Assembly (NCBI GenBank): GCA_963921425.1
Contig: OY992834.1
Span: 23,015,923 to 23,079,922 of the forward strand
Reading direction: 5' to 3'
Length of the DNA stretch: 64,000 nt
Source of the DNA: Dryas octopetala
Lineage: Eukaryota; Streptophyta; Magnoliopsida; Rosales; Rosaceae
The position numbers were made by a program, and so were the translations under genes. Shown one piece after another: positions 1 to 11,587 of the stretch; position 1 is the first letter of the stretch, and every line of letters starts with the position of its first letter. The notes beneath the pieces were generated by a model. The model ran no database searches. It saw nothing but the letters and a program-made list of their open reading frames with translations, and was not told the origin of the DNA.

Positions 1-88
1 CAATAGCGCTGCTCCAAAATTGCATTCTTATTTTCTTTGAAAACCTCATTAACAGTCTGTTTTATTTCTTCCTCTGAAACTTCAACAC
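1..88 (-). CDS. Glutaminyl-tRNA synthetase, one internal exon (partial, cut by window edge)
   Basis: Read on the minus strand, a consensus acceptor (ttgcaacag) at about 91-89 opens an exon that begins with the last two bases of a split Gly codon. It encodes G-VEVSEEEIKQTV..., then ILEQRY before leaving the window. This matches the N-terminal, non-catalytic domain of plant cytosolic GlnRS, where a Gly-rich start, an E-E/D-I-x-x-x-V helix and the ILEQRY motif are conserved just before the RTN-GELFG segment. The enzyme charges tRNA-Gln in the cytosol. The preceding exon of the family (the EFEEACG-type segment) was not found upstream between 89 and 1830, so this may be a fragment rather than part of a working gene. 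The exon assignment is fairly sure from sequence; whether the gene is intact cannot be judged here. Confidence 0.68.
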
Positions 89-433
89 CTGTTGCAAATG
101 TAATAAGGTACGTTATCAATGTCTATAATTATAGAAAGGAGGTAGGAAAACTAACATGATACAATCAATTTGAACTGAGGAAGTGTCAGCTTTAATAAAA
201 TCATATGCAACTATCAGCAGAATTAGTAAATGGAACCAGTAAGAACTTGCATTAAATGCCAGAAATAAAACACTACGTAACATCCTAAATGCACCCAAAT
301 CATTATTGAGCAAACATTATGTGAATTTTCATATCAGAGAGAAGTAGAATCATAATACTTGAAGATCACAAGAATATGATGTGAATACTAAATAAAGCCT
401 TGGTTAAGAATACAAGGAAAAGAAATGCAATAT

Positions 434-1039
434 TTAGGAAAGCAACAAGCAGGGGCTATTGGACTTGGAGGAGCAGCTCTCGCATTCGAATATTTTAGTA
501 AAACTTGAACCAAAAGGATAAAGAGCATCACGATCAAACTCAAACTTACAGGTGCATGATATTAAATCTCTCACCTTGATGGTGTGGATAACGTAACAAG
601 GGATTGCAGGAACCTTGCACTCCAGGCTACATATATATAGAGACTTATCACCATCAACCTTATCTTTCTTAATCTTCACCCACTGATCCATACTCGATCG
701 CCCTAGACCCTCCTGTTTTATAGATCTCCGAATGATCAACATAATCTTTTCTGGAAAAATATTCTTTAAAACCAAGGATAAATTAATGTGTTTAATTAGG
801 GTTATTCCTAAACCTAGATCGATCAAATTCCTCAAATGCCCAAAGTCTAACACCAAGGCTCTAATACCAAGTCAAAAGTCTAGGTTTAGGGTAAAAAAAT
901 GTTTATTCGATCTTCTCTACAAATACAATAAAATCTTCTCTATATAGGATAACTATATGAAACTAAATATTTACAAAAGAATAAATACAAAGAAATAAAT
1001 ATATTCCTAATATAGACACAACTAATGAATAACGTAACA
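434..1039 (-). mobile_element. LTR-retrotransposon fragment: LTR-like end plus leader (fossil)
   Basis: On the minus strand, 869-857 reads TGGTATTAGAGCC, one base from the initiator-Met tRNA primer-binding site used by plant Copia elements. The AT-rich 170 bp before it (about 1039-871) has the look of a short LTR beginning TGTTACG. After the site an open frame of about 140 codons runs to 434, but I do not recognise its product and it contains no gag zinc knuckle. No second LTR or pol region is visible, so this is a remnant. It could also be a chance primer-site match in an intron of the flanking gene pieces. Confidence 0.35.
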
Positions 1040-1182
1040 AAGCATATTCTTGTACATGTTAATGAATACCATGAACTCAAATGACAGCTAAATTGAAATT
1101 AAATTTTTGTAAAAAAGGTACATAATACATGTCTGAAATTAGTACTATACTTTCTAAATCAACAAAAAAGAGAAACACTGAC

Positions 1183-1304
1183 CTGGACAACAACATCTGA
1201 TGAGTCTATTACTTTGTAGAGCTCACCCCAAATACCTTTACTTTGTCCCTTCTCAAACATTGTATGTCGGACAAGGTCCCTAAACCCGTCCCCTTGGCTT
1301 CCTT
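1183..1304 (-). pseudogene. Isolated exon of nucleolar GTPase NUG2/NOG2
   Basis: On the minus strand an acceptor (tttgctgcag) is followed by 122 bp encoding ...[19 protein letters not shown], then [18 protein letters not shown], and a clean donor (CAG|gtcagt). This is the segment just before the VLDARDP motif of plant NUG2/Nog2p, a circularly permuted GTPase of 60S pre-ribosomes in nucleolus and nucleus. Family members usually have R where this copy reads G in SK-G-IWGEL. I see none of the following GTPase exons (NKxD, G1 P-loop) at lower coordinates nor the N-terminal exons above, so this looks like a gene piece with its splice sites kept. The surrounding 1305-1848 holds no recognisable exon. 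Confidence 0.66.
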
Positions 1305-1720
1305 CTGCAGCAAACAAAAAAACATCTTCTAGCCTCCATATCATAAATCAATTTGCACCTATTATTGTACAACAACAAAAAAACCAAACAAAAATCCTAT
1401 ATCCAAAAAAAATCAAACCCAAAATTATAACCCTAATCAGTGTGAAAACAAAAATCCAAAATTGAAACCCCAATCAATGTGGGATATTGAAATTAAACAA
1501 AACAACTTCAAAATTAAAAAAATTTATTTAGACATTAAAGACTTTCAAGATCCTTCAGAGATAGAAAGAGAAACCTTATGTATGCTTCCCTATTGCGCAT
1601 CCAACGGCAGCTGACAGAGAGAAAAGGGTGAGAGAGAGAGTGAAGGAAGGGAGAGAGAGCAGATCGGGTTGGCTTGAGAGAGACAGTAGCAGAGAGGGTT
1701 ATAGAGAAGGAGAGAGCACA

Positions 1721-1806
1721 GACGCACGCGACCACCGACGCACACCACCACAGACGCACGCGACCATCGATCCACACCACCACAGACGCACACGACCATC
1801 GATGCC
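1721..1806. repeat. 32-bp tandem repeat, about 2.7 copies
   Basis: Units start at 1721, 1753 and 1785 with GACGCACGCGACCA; the third unit is partial. The tract is GC-rich within AT-rich DNA and follows a GA-rich stretch (about 1622-1716). Reading frames across it are low-complexity and are not taken as genes. The spacing has none of the spacer diversity of a CRISPR array. Confidence 0.8.
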
Positions 1807-1848
1807 AGGTCAGCGGTAATGGCAACGTCGACTAAGTGAGGATGAGAA

Positions 1849-2217
1849 GAGTTAATTACACTTACACCCCCTGAGGTTTATCGTCTTTTCACATACACCC
1901 CTGGGGTTTCAATAATTACACATACACCCCCTGAGATTTTAAAACTGTTACATATAACCCCTATAGTGAGACGAAAATGATGAGAAATTATGCAAAAAAA
2001 CATGCTAAAGGATTAAATAGCCTAATAAGATTATTCAAGGTATAAGGTCCAACCTGAATACAAATATTTTCTTTTTTATTTATTTATTTTTTTTCTTTTG
2101 TAGGGGGTTATATGCAACAGTTTTAAAACCTCAGGGAGTGTATGTGTAATTATTTAAACCCCAGGGGGTGTATGTGAAAAGACGATAAACCTCAGGAGGT
2201 GTAAGTGTAATTAACTC
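1849..2217. mobile_element. Mutator-like foldback MITE, 369 bp
   Basis: The ends are inverted copies (GAGTTAATTACACTTACACC... and its complement at 2217) and the arms run for over 100 bp each around an AT-rich centre. A perfect 9-bp target duplication GGATGAGAA flanks it at 1840-1848 and 2218-2226, the size typical of Mutator-like elements. It has no coding capacity. Transcripts through it would fold into a long hairpin. Confidence 0.88.
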
Positions 2218-2445
2218 GGATGAGAATGAGAGAGGAGTTACGGGGTGAGTGTGAGAGAATGGGTCTGGGAGTGAGTGAATGGGTGAATGGGTCTGGGCGT
2301 GAGTGAATGGGTCAATGTGTCTAGTGTGAGTCAATATGTCTCTAAGTGTGAGAGGGAGTTGGTGTCTGAGTCTTGGTAAAATTTAAGTTAGGTGGAAAAT
2401 TTTGTGCCTCCGTTTTTTTTTTTTTTTTTTGATAAAACAAAGATA

Positions 2446-2497
2446 TCGGTTAAGGGTTTAGATATCAGTGAGGTCTATTAAGGTTTTTGTTGTAGTG
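2446..2497. mobile_element. CACTA (En/Spm) terminal fragment
   Basis: The segment ends in GGTTTTTGTTGTAGTG at 2482-2497, the inverted form of a plant CACTA terminus (CACTACAACAAAAAC). Just inside lie GATATCGG and GATATCAG motifs like the subterminal repeats of the better preserved end at 58.8-59.2 kb. No partner terminus was seen to the left, so only one end is present. The following 2498-2873 is AT-rich with no recognisable feature. Confidence 0.5.
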
Positions 2498-3189
2498 TGA
2501 TTTAGGATTGAATCTAAGGATTCTAGGTTGCTAGGTGCGAAAAGTCAAGAGGTATAAATAATTACGAAAAATGCAATTTGTTATTACTTGGAGAAATTTT
2601 ATGATCATGAAGTGGGACTAAAATGGAATTTTGGGTAAGTCAACTATTTTATTTTGAGGATCATTTATTCTATTTTGGGTGACATCTGCAAGTGAAGTAG
2701 TGATCATGATCCTCTTAAGAATAATGTGTTGCTCTTAGAGAAATAATCAAGACTTAAATTATCAGTGATAACTATAGAAATTCTCAAAAGTTGATAATAT
2801 TAGGGTTTTTAATTCTATTTTTGAGGATATATACATGTCAAATATTTTTTCATTATTCAAGGAATTAATATACTGTGAGACCCCATATTTTTCAAAGATT
2901 TATTTTAAATATTTTGAGAATTTATTTTAAGGATTTTGAGAATTTATTTGGAAATTAAAAAGATTTTAATTTAATTTTAATTTTTGTTTTAAATTGAGCT
3001 TGACCCAAAGTTGACTTTTAAAATTAGTGGGCTTTCGTCTTTGACTTTGGGCACGTTGGATAGGTCTCGAGTTCACGAGTTCGTAGACACGAAGCACGCG
3101 TAAATAGGAGTTACGGTTTGAGAGTTACGAGCATTTGAAGAAAAGGGTAATTTTGTAATTTGTACAAAAGGGGTTTTAAAACCCAAAAA

Positions 3190-3191
<2 letters not shown>

Positions 3192-3273
<82 letters not shown>
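3192..3273 (+). repeat. (CT)n microsatellite inside the solo LTR
   Basis: About 40 uninterrupted CT dinucleotides. The same position in the related LTR at 48.7-50.9 kb carries a long GA/CT tract, so the repeat is part of the LTR family rather than a local accident. Confidence 0.95.
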
Positions 3274-3275
<2 letters not shown>

Positions 3276-3997
3276 GCCTCACCCTCGCCGCCCCTGCCAC
3301 CGGCGGCGGCTGGGGTCGGGCTTTGGCTACCCGCCATCGCCACCCTCCCCTCTTCCTCCCCTTGGGCGCCGATCACCCACCTGAGCCACCATCGCGATGA
3401 ATCGACGCGAAGACCAAGAGAGGCTCTCGCCGACAATCTTACTTTCCCGGCCACGCCACGACCAGCGACGGGCACCGGCAAACTCGTCTCGCCGTCTCCG
3501 TCCTCCCCAGCCCGGTCTTGTACCTCGCCGTCACCCCTCGACGTCGTAACAACGCAAAACAGAAACGGAGCCACCGCCGACGATCTGATTTTTCCGGCCA
3601 AGACGCGACATCGGATGTACTTGGCTTTGTTCCCCTCATCACAGCGAGTTCAACCATGGTCTCCGTTCGCCCATACGATGCCCCACGGCAGAGCAATGAG
3701 CTCGGAGAGCCAAGCCAGCCGCTGGCTTTCACTGTCAATTTCGGCCACTTTTGGTCGTCGGTCCAGTTGTCAAAAACGATCCTCGAGATATGGGTAATTT
3801 TTCCCCTAAGGTGGGCACGTCCAATTTTGAGAAATTGGAAATTCAATTTTAGGGTTAATGCCTATTTCGAATTTCTTGGAATTGGACTTGGATTCCAGTT
3901 GTTTTTGTGCAATTGAAGGTTGTATTGTGCAATTAGGATTATTTGGAGTTGATTTTGGGTATTTCCAAGTTCGTGTCGTCGCTGCCACCATTGAAAC

Positions 3998-4140
3998 AGT
4001 TAGCGTGTATATAGGTTTTCCTTATTTAACTAGGAATTAATGTCATAGCTGTATAGTTGACTTACCTTAAATGGTCTTATGTATCCTGTATAAATATACC
4101 TTGAGATATATGAAAAATTCATTCAGCCATATTATCAAGT
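3998..4140 (+). repeat. 5' LTR of the Copia element
   Basis: 143 bp, beginning AGTTAGCGTGTATATAGG and ending ATTATCAAGT directly before the primer-binding site. It contains a TATAAATATA promoter-like motif around 4088-4098. I see no difference from the 3' copy. Confidence 0.93.
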
Positions 4141-7100
4141 TGGTATCAGAGCCTAGAGATCTAGGTTTTCCAAAGATTTTTTTTCCGTGCTACAGTACCC
4201 GCTACAGTGTCGCCGCTACAGTGTGCTACAGTACTGCTACAGTGCGCTACAGTAAATAAAAAAAATCTTTGTTCTTGCTGAAACCCTAACCTGAAGAATT
4301 ACTGCTGCCGCACCCTTCCAAGAGCAACTCCAGCTCTTCTCTTGTGCCGCTGCTAGCCTATCTTCCTTTCTTAAAATCCTAGCTAAACACCATCAACAAA
4401 CCCTAGCCAAACAGGAAGGTGTCGATCAGCCAAGAAAGAAATCCTAGCCGCATCCTATGTCTGACGAAATTTTCACCGCCTCTGCCAGCGAAACCTCTGT
4501 GATTTCTGAAAACAAGATGTCATCCATTGTGACTTTTCAGGAGACCTCTTCTCCAATCCATATCAAATTGGATGGTACTAATTATCGCATTTGGTCTAAG
4601 ATTTTGGAGATGCATATTGCCGGCAGAAATAAGAAGGGCTATATTACAGGCAGGAAGGTTGCACCTGCAAAGACTGATCCGACCTATGATGAATGGGAAG
4701 CTGCAGATGCCATAGTGAAGTCATGGCTCATCAACTCCATGACGCCCAACCTCATGTCTCATTTCGTTCAATGTGGAACAGCAATGGAGGTTTGGGATGC
4801 TGTTAAGAGGAGCTATCTTGATGCCTCTGACTCTTCTCAGGTTTATGAATTAATGAAGAAGACCTTTCAATTGCGTCAGGGTGGCCGGCCTCTCACTGAG
4901 TACTATAATGAGCTGAACTCCATTTTCATGGAGTTAGATTATCGACGGCCTAATGATATGGAGTGTACCGCTGATGCTGAGAAACAGAGGAAGCGTATAG
5001 CTAAGGATCAGGTTTATATGTTTCTTGCAGGTCTTGATTACAGTTTGGATCAAGTCAGCAGTCGTGTTTTGGCTGCTTCTCCTTTACCAAGCCTGGAAGA
5101 AGCCTACTCACTGGTTCGTCGCGAAGCACAACGACAGGTCACCATGGGAACTGAAGATAGTTTTGTGGCTTCAGCCTTGGTAGCCCAGAAAAGCAGCTTT
5201 CGGCCAGCCCCTCCTGCTGTTTCCTCTGAGCCTTCTGCTCGCCTCTGCACTCATTGCAATAGTACTCGACATACAGTACGTGGATGTTTGCTGGAAGAAG
5301 CATGGTTACCCGGAGTGGTATAAGCTTAAGCAAGCCGAGAGAAGGAACAAGAAACCCTCTCAGCCTGCCCTTGCTGACACATGTCCCTCTTCTGCTTCTC
5401 AGGTCTCTCGAGTTTCTTCCCAAGGAGGAGGTAATTTTGGTTTTGCATTTCTTTCTTCTACTAACACTTGGGTTATTGATTCAGGGGCTACTGATCATAT
5501 GACTAGTAAGTCTTCCTTGTTCAGTTCTCTAATACCTCCGCCTGTTAAGTCTGTTCAGGTTGCCGATGGGACTCCCATGCCGATTACAGGGGCCAGGACT
5601 GTCTCTCTTTCTCCTTCATTCTCCATGTCTTCTGTTTTGCTTGCACCTAATCTCTCTAATAGTCTCCTCTCCATTAGCCAGATTACTAAAAGTCTTAATT
5701 GTTCTGTGACCTTTCATTCTACTCACTGTGTTTTTCAGGACAATCTCATGAAGATGACGATTGCCACTGGTAGGGAGAGAGAGGGTCTTTACTACTTAGA
5801 AGGGACCCGACAATTGCAGTCAGAGTCTAGCCGTGGGCTTCAAGTAGGAAGAGGAGGGTCTGAAAGGGAGAAGATTCTCTTATGGCATTGTCGTCTTGGA
5901 CATCCATCGTTTGTCTATCTAGAACGTTTGTTTCCTAGGTTGTTTATCAATATTCTTGTTGCTAGTTTAAGGTGTGAACAGTGCATTTATGCAAAAACCC
6001 ATCGTGTTCCTTTTAAAGTGAGTTTCAATAAAAGCTTTATTCCTTTTTCATGTGTTTATACAGATGTTTGGGGTCCGTTTTCTACTCCTTCTGCTTCTGG
6101 TCATAAATATTTTGTGTCTTTTATTGATGACTGTACTCGGGTGAGCTGGGTGTACTTGCTAAAGTCTAAGAGTGATGTTATCCATGTTATTCCTAAATTT
6201 TACAAAATGATTATCACACAGTTTAATTCTCAGGTTCAGATATTTCATTCTGACAATGGTCGTGAGTTTGTTAATCAGTCACTTACTGATTTCTATACAC
6301 AACATGGCATCATCCACCAGACGACGTGTGCCTACACGCCACAATAGAACGGCATAGCAGAACGTAAGAACCGTCATCTTCTTGAGGTGGCACGGGCCTT
6401 ATGTTTTACTATGCATGTTCCGAAACGCTTATGGGCTGATGCTGTCATGACTGCTGTCTTTCTTATCAATAGAATGTCTGCTCGTATCATTGACTATCAG
6501 ACCCCATTGCGGATGTTGTCACGATTTCACCCTATCCCTTCTGCTCTAAATCTTTGCCCTAAGGTCTTTGGTTGTGTTTGTTTTGTTCATGTTCACTCTC
6601 TTCATAGGGATAAACTTGATCCCCGTGCTCTTAGGTGTGTTTTTCTTGGTTACTCTAATTCTCAAAAGGGGTATAAATGTTTTCATCCTCCTACAGGTAA
6701 AATCTATGTGTCCATGGATGTTGAGTTTTGTGAGCGTGTGTCTTATTTTTCTAGGGAGGTCTCTATGGTACCTCTTCAGGGGGAGATTTGAAGTAAGGAA
6801 GAGGAACAATTGTGGTTGGATGAAAAGAGATTGTGGATTTCGGGTAAGGGGGAGGATTAAGCTGTTTCGAGTTCTGATCCTGTGATGGCTGAATCCGAAC
6901 CTGAGGAAAGGCCGGCCCGGTTGTTCCAAAAAGGCTATACTAGGAGAAACAAAGTTACTAATGCTGTGCCTCCCTCTAATTTCAGTACTCCTCTTGATGA
7001 TACTACCATGTCATCGGATGACTCTTCTGAGATCGACTCTTAGGTACATGTTTCTTTCTCTATAGCTTCAGTTTCAAATACTGATTTGAATCCTAACCTT

Positions 7101-8845
7101 GTAACTTCAGAATCTGCTGACTTGGATTCACAAGTTGGTGGTCCGGATAGAAGATATCCCCTTCGTGAACGTAGAGAGCCTGATAGGTTGGGCTTCTCTA
7201 AATCATCTTCTAATGTAGTTTATCCTATGTCAGATTTTGTCTCTTATATATCATCGTTTGTCTAAGTTTCACCTTGCTTTTGCCTTTCAATTGTCTTCTG
7301 TGTCTGTTCCTAGTCATTTTCAGGAAGCTCTTGGAGATCCCAAGTGGAAGTCTGCTATGGTAGAAGAAATGAAGGCACTCCAGAAGAATTCTACTTGGGA
7401 GATGGTCGAGTTACCTCAGGAAAAGAAGACAGTAGGGTGTAAGTGGGTGTTTACAGTGAAATATAAATCAGATGGTACAGTTGACAGGTACAAGGCTAGA
7501 CTGGTTGCCAAGGGCTACACCCAGACTTATGGGATTGACTATCGAGAGACCTTTGCTCCTGTGGCCAAGATGAACACTGTTAGAGTCATACTTTCTCTTG
7601 CAGCTAATCTGGATTGGTCACTACGACAGTTTGATGTGAAGAATGCTTTTCTTCATGGTGATCTGATAGAGGAGGTGTATATGGATCCTCCTCCGGGATT
7701 TACATCGAAAGGAGGCAAGGTATGCAAGCTGAAGAAGGCGCTTTATGGACTGAAACAGTCGCCGAGGGCTTGGTTTGGCAGATTGAGCCACTCAATGAAG
7801 GCATATGGTTTTAAGCAAGCCTTGGCAGATCACACCCTGTTCTATAAACGAGATGGTGATGATATTACCTTGCTTATTGTTTATGTTGATGACATGATTG
7901 TTACAGGTAGTAATCCAAGTAAGATAGAGAAGCTTCAGGGTTATTTGGCCAAGAAATTTTAAATGAAGGATTTAGGAGCTCTAAAATACTTCTTGGGCAT
8001 TGAAGTGTCTCGGTCCAAGCAAGGAATTTTCCTCTCTCAACGGAAGTATACATTAGATCTCTTGGCTGAAACTGGTAACTCTGCCTGCGAACTTGTGGAT
8101 ACTCCTATTGAGGTGAATCATGGTCTGACTATCTATCCTGATCAGGTTCCGGCAAACAAGGAAAGGTATCAGAGGCTAGTAGGGAAGTTGATCTATCTAG
8201 CTCATACTAGGCCTGACATATCATATGCAGTTAGTGTTGTGAGTCAATTCATGCATAATCCGAGCAATCGACACATGGATGCAGTGAATCGTATTTTGGC
8301 TTATCTAAAGTCCTCTCCAGGTAAAGGTATTATGTTCTCCAGGCATGGACACCTAGATATTGTGGGATACACTGATTCTGAGTTTGCTGGGTCCAGATTG
8401 GATAGGAAGTCTACTTCAGGGTATGTGTCATTTGTTGGAGGAAATTTGGTGACTTGGCGGAGTAAGAAACAGAATGTGGTATCACTGTCTAGTGCAGAAG
8501 CTGAATATCGTGCTCTTCATCATGCGACTACAGAGATTACTTGGCTCAAAATTCTCTTAGGTGAACTCGGGTATGGTCCTCAAAAACCAATGATGCTCTT
8601 TTGTGATAACACGACGGCTATTGAGATTGCTAATAATCCTGTACAGCACGATCGAACCAAGCATGTTGAACTTGACAGGAACTACATCAAGGATAATCTA
8701 GATGCTGGTGTGATAGAGGTTCCTTATATTAGGAGTGCGGATCAGCTGGCTGATATGATGACTCATGTTGTTGCTAGTGGTCCATTCCATGCATCGCTAT
8801 CCAAGTTGGGCATGAGCGATATCTATGCACCAACTTAAGGGGGAG

Positions 8846-8988
8846 AGTTAGCGTGTATATAGGTTTTCCTTATTTAACTAGGAATTAATGTCATAGCTGT
8901 ATAGTTGACTTACCTTAAATGGTCTTATGTATCCTGTATAAATATACCTTGAGATATATGAAAAATTCATTCAGCCATATTATCAAGT
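8846..8988 (+). repeat. 3' LTR of the Copia element
   Basis: 143 bp, same sequence as 3998-4140. It follows a polypurine tract and is followed by the GAAAC target duplication, after which the host solo LTR resumes. Confidence 0.93.
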
Positions 8989-10448
8989 GAAACCACCACT
9001 TTTTCTTGCGGGTTAATGGTTGCATTGTTTGACTCGATTCCGCTCAATTGAGGTCCCAGGAACCCTCCTAGTCCCATTTGGTGAGAATTTGTTGATTTTT
9101 GTGTGTTGTTTGGGGCTAGGCAGCCACCATGTGTGGTGGTTACCGCTCATTTCGGTCGTTTAGCGGCCATTTGTGAATCTGGATTGCAATTGTTTGGTTG
9201 TCTGGTCTTAACAGGTGCACGGGCTCGGGAAATCTTATTCCCGATGCCGTTATGTTGTCGGATTTGTGATCCGAACAATAGCGCCGTGAAGGGTATTTCG
9301 GTCATTTCACGTGGTTGCACTGTGAGTGAAACTTATTTGGTTATATTGTTGAGTACCATAGATGAATTGTCTGTTTTGTGTAATTTGCTGCTTTATGTTA
9401 GAGAAGGCTAACTATAGGATTTGAATCATGAGAATGTAGTGACGAGAATTTGAGACTAAGAGATTAATTGGGAATTATAGAGATGCTATGACGATAATTG
9501 ATAAATTAGAGAATAAATGTTTATTGTTTGGTAAATAAATGATGTTTAGGCAGTTATTATACAAAACGATCAAATTAATTATTGAGGAAGTGTTGGTATG
9601 ATTTTGGGTGACAAATAAGTGAGGGGTCATGAGTAGGAATCAATTTCAGAAGGGATTCAGCATAGTTCGGAGTAAACTGAGAGTAAACTTTGAGTGATAA
9701 TTAAGTGGCTGACAATCTTATAGCTGATTTCTCATGTCGAATGGTTTTGTGGGTGGAGAGTAAATGTTTAAATTAGATTTTAATAATTATACTTTGAAAG
9801 CTTTAACTTTATTTATGGGTGTAGCTTCTTGATTATTAAATTAAGTGGTGATTTGAGTTTCGAACCTATGATTTAAGTATAAATCTTCTCACAAGCATGT
9901 GTTGATGATGTTGTGTACGTGGTGATGAATTTGAATATAAAAGAGGCATTATATTGTGATTGAGTATTTATGGATTTTATTGTGGATTATTATTGAGTAT
10001 GGAAATTGAAGAATTAATAAGGATATTTTTTTAAGTCATTTCACTCATACAAGTTCTAGTGAGCTTACTGAGTTGTTTGTTTGAATGACCCGGTGTACCA
10101 TGTATATGGTGCAGTGTGGTTGATGTTTTGCAGGTTAAGCAGGCTGAGGAGGCAGTGAGGAGAAGACGAGGCAGTGGGACCCACTTTAATTTGTTTAAAT
10201 GTTTGGTATTTTAGTGTGTTTATGGGCCCGAGGTTCGGGGTGTTACATGTACTCATGGAATTTGAGGGAAATAAATGATTTTTGGGAATTAGTGCATGTA
10301 GGCTTGAATTTTAAGTTCTCCCGTGAGTGACATTTGATACTTTAAAAAGATAATTAGACTTAGATTATTTAGAAAAACAGTTTTTAGATGAGGACCGGGG
10401 GTGTTTTAAAATTTATAAGAAAATTCTTTTAATTCATAATAATTTATA

Positions 10449-11491
10449 GACTCAAGTACATTTACATCCACCAACTATAGGGTTCATTTCAAGTTGGTCC
10501 ACGAACTATAAAACATTTCAAATTTCCCCATTAACTTTAGGGTTCATTTCAAATTGGTCCACGAACTATAAAACATTTCAAATTTTCCCATTAACTAACA
10601 AAAAACATACAAAATGATTGACAAAACCGGGTTGACAAAAAAAGGGGGCCAAACCGGATTATTTATATATTTTATTGTATATTTTATATTATATAAAACT
10701 TATATATATTGAATAAAAAAAATGTAAGGTGTATTTTGCACATGCTGGGGTTTGAACTCATGACCCTGTGAGGAGAGTCAAAGTATGAATTCTCATTACA
10801 CCACTTAACCACTTTTGAAATTCAAGTACATGCAATATATTTATAGACATACTGATACTTAAAATATAATAATTTATAAAATTAAATATATTTTATATAT
10901 CATTCTTTTTTTTTAAGATATTATTTTAGGTCTCTATTTAAATATTATCATTGCAAAAAGTATAAAAATATTACTAGTTTATATTTTATATAATTTATAG
11001 TTTTTATATTGTAAAAATATTACTAAAAGTCCAAAACTATCATTTATAGTTCGTATAGTAAAATTATTAGAGTATAGGGTTAATTTATAAGGTATACGGT
11101 TTCAGACTTTATGGTTTAAGCTATAAGGTTATGGTGTAGAATACCTATTATAATTTATAAATTATTATATTTCAAGTATTAGTATGCCTATAAATATATT
11201 GCATGTACTTGAATATCATAAGTGGCTAAGTGGTGTAGTGGGAATTCACACTTTCACTCTCCTCAAGTGGTCATGGGTTTAAACCCAGAATGTGCAAAAA
11301 ACACCATATACCTTTTTTATTCAAAATATATAACTTTTATATAATAAATAAAATTATGTATGTTTTTTGTTAGTTCGTAGACCAATTTTGAAATGAACCC
11401 TATAGTTAATAGAAAAATTTGAAATGTTTTATAATTCGTTGACCAACTTGAAATGAACCCTATAGTTGGTGAATGTAAATGTATTTGAGCC
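10449..11491. mobile_element. Mutator-like long foldback element with tRNA-like boxes in its arms, 1.04 kb
   Basis: The arms are inverted copies over about 400 bp each: GACTCAAGTACATTTACATC at the left and the complement of GGCTCAAATACATTTACATT at the right. The 9-bp duplication TAATTTATA is present at 10440-10448 and 11492-11500. Each arm contains a tRNA-promoter-like pair: on the minus strand at about 10813-10747 (TGGTTAAGTGG ... AGTTCAAACCC) and on the plus strand at 11223-11286 (TGGCTAAGTGG ... GGTTTAAACCC). No protein-coding capacity. The insertion lies in the second copy of a 31-bp tandem duplication of host DNA. Confidence 0.85.
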
Positions 11492-11587
11492 TAATTTATA
11501 AGAAAATCCTTTTAATTCATAACAAAGTTCTTCCCCGATTTGAAATGTATTTCCCCTAAGGTGTAGAGTGAGTTTTGTAGAGACTGC

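Larger units (their letters stand above)
3998..8988 (+). mobile_element. Copia-family LTR retrotransposon, very young
   Basis: Two 143-bp LTRs (3998-4140 and 8846-8988) in which I find no difference, flanked by the 5-bp duplication GAAAC (3993-3997, 8989-8993). A primer site for initiator-Met tRNA (TGGTATCAGAGCC) directly follows the first LTR, and a purine tract AAGGGGGAG precedes the second. Parts in Copia order: gag with UBN2-type capsid domain (about 4.5-5.3 kb), zinc knuckle, aspartic protease (DSGATDHM, about 5.5 kb), integrase (about 5.9-6.8 kb), reverse transcriptase (YVDDM, about 7.3-8.0 kb) and RNase H (about 8.3-8.8 kb). The element is structurally complete but its reading frame is broken in roughly five places. 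Identical LTRs mean recent arrival. Confidence 0.95.
2874..10247 (+). mobile_element. Solo LTR (Ty3-type LTR family), split by a younger Copia element
   Basis: It starts TGTGAGACCCC at 2874 and ends GGGGTGTTACA at 10247. Removing the nested Copia element leaves about 2.4 kb, close to the 2.27 kb of the solo LTR at 48.7-50.9 kb, with which it shares layout: AT-rich start, a line of GGTAATTT...TTTTAAAACCC, then a CT microsatellite, a GC-rich block and an AT-rich tail. Flanking pentamers TATAC (2869-2873) and TGTAC (10248-10252) agree at 4 of 5, fitting an old insertion. No internal coding region belongs to it, so it is a solo LTR fossil. Long open frames in the GC-rich block (3.2-3.9 kb) are not genes. 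Confidence 0.6.

Noticed and set aside
1721-1806. Possible CRISPR-like repeat array
   Set aside because: Eukaryotic context; plain tandem repeat of under three copies without unique spacers.
1535-1825. 96-codon minus-strand frame and its overlaps
   Set aside because: Formed by the 32-bp tandem repeat and GA-rich DNA; no domain or splice context.
3160-3916. Long overlapping frames on both strands in the GC-rich block after the CT repeat
   Set aside because: Low-complexity Ser/Leu or Arg/Glu translations, overlapping in several frames, inside a solo LTR that shares this block with another copy. No protein family resemblance.
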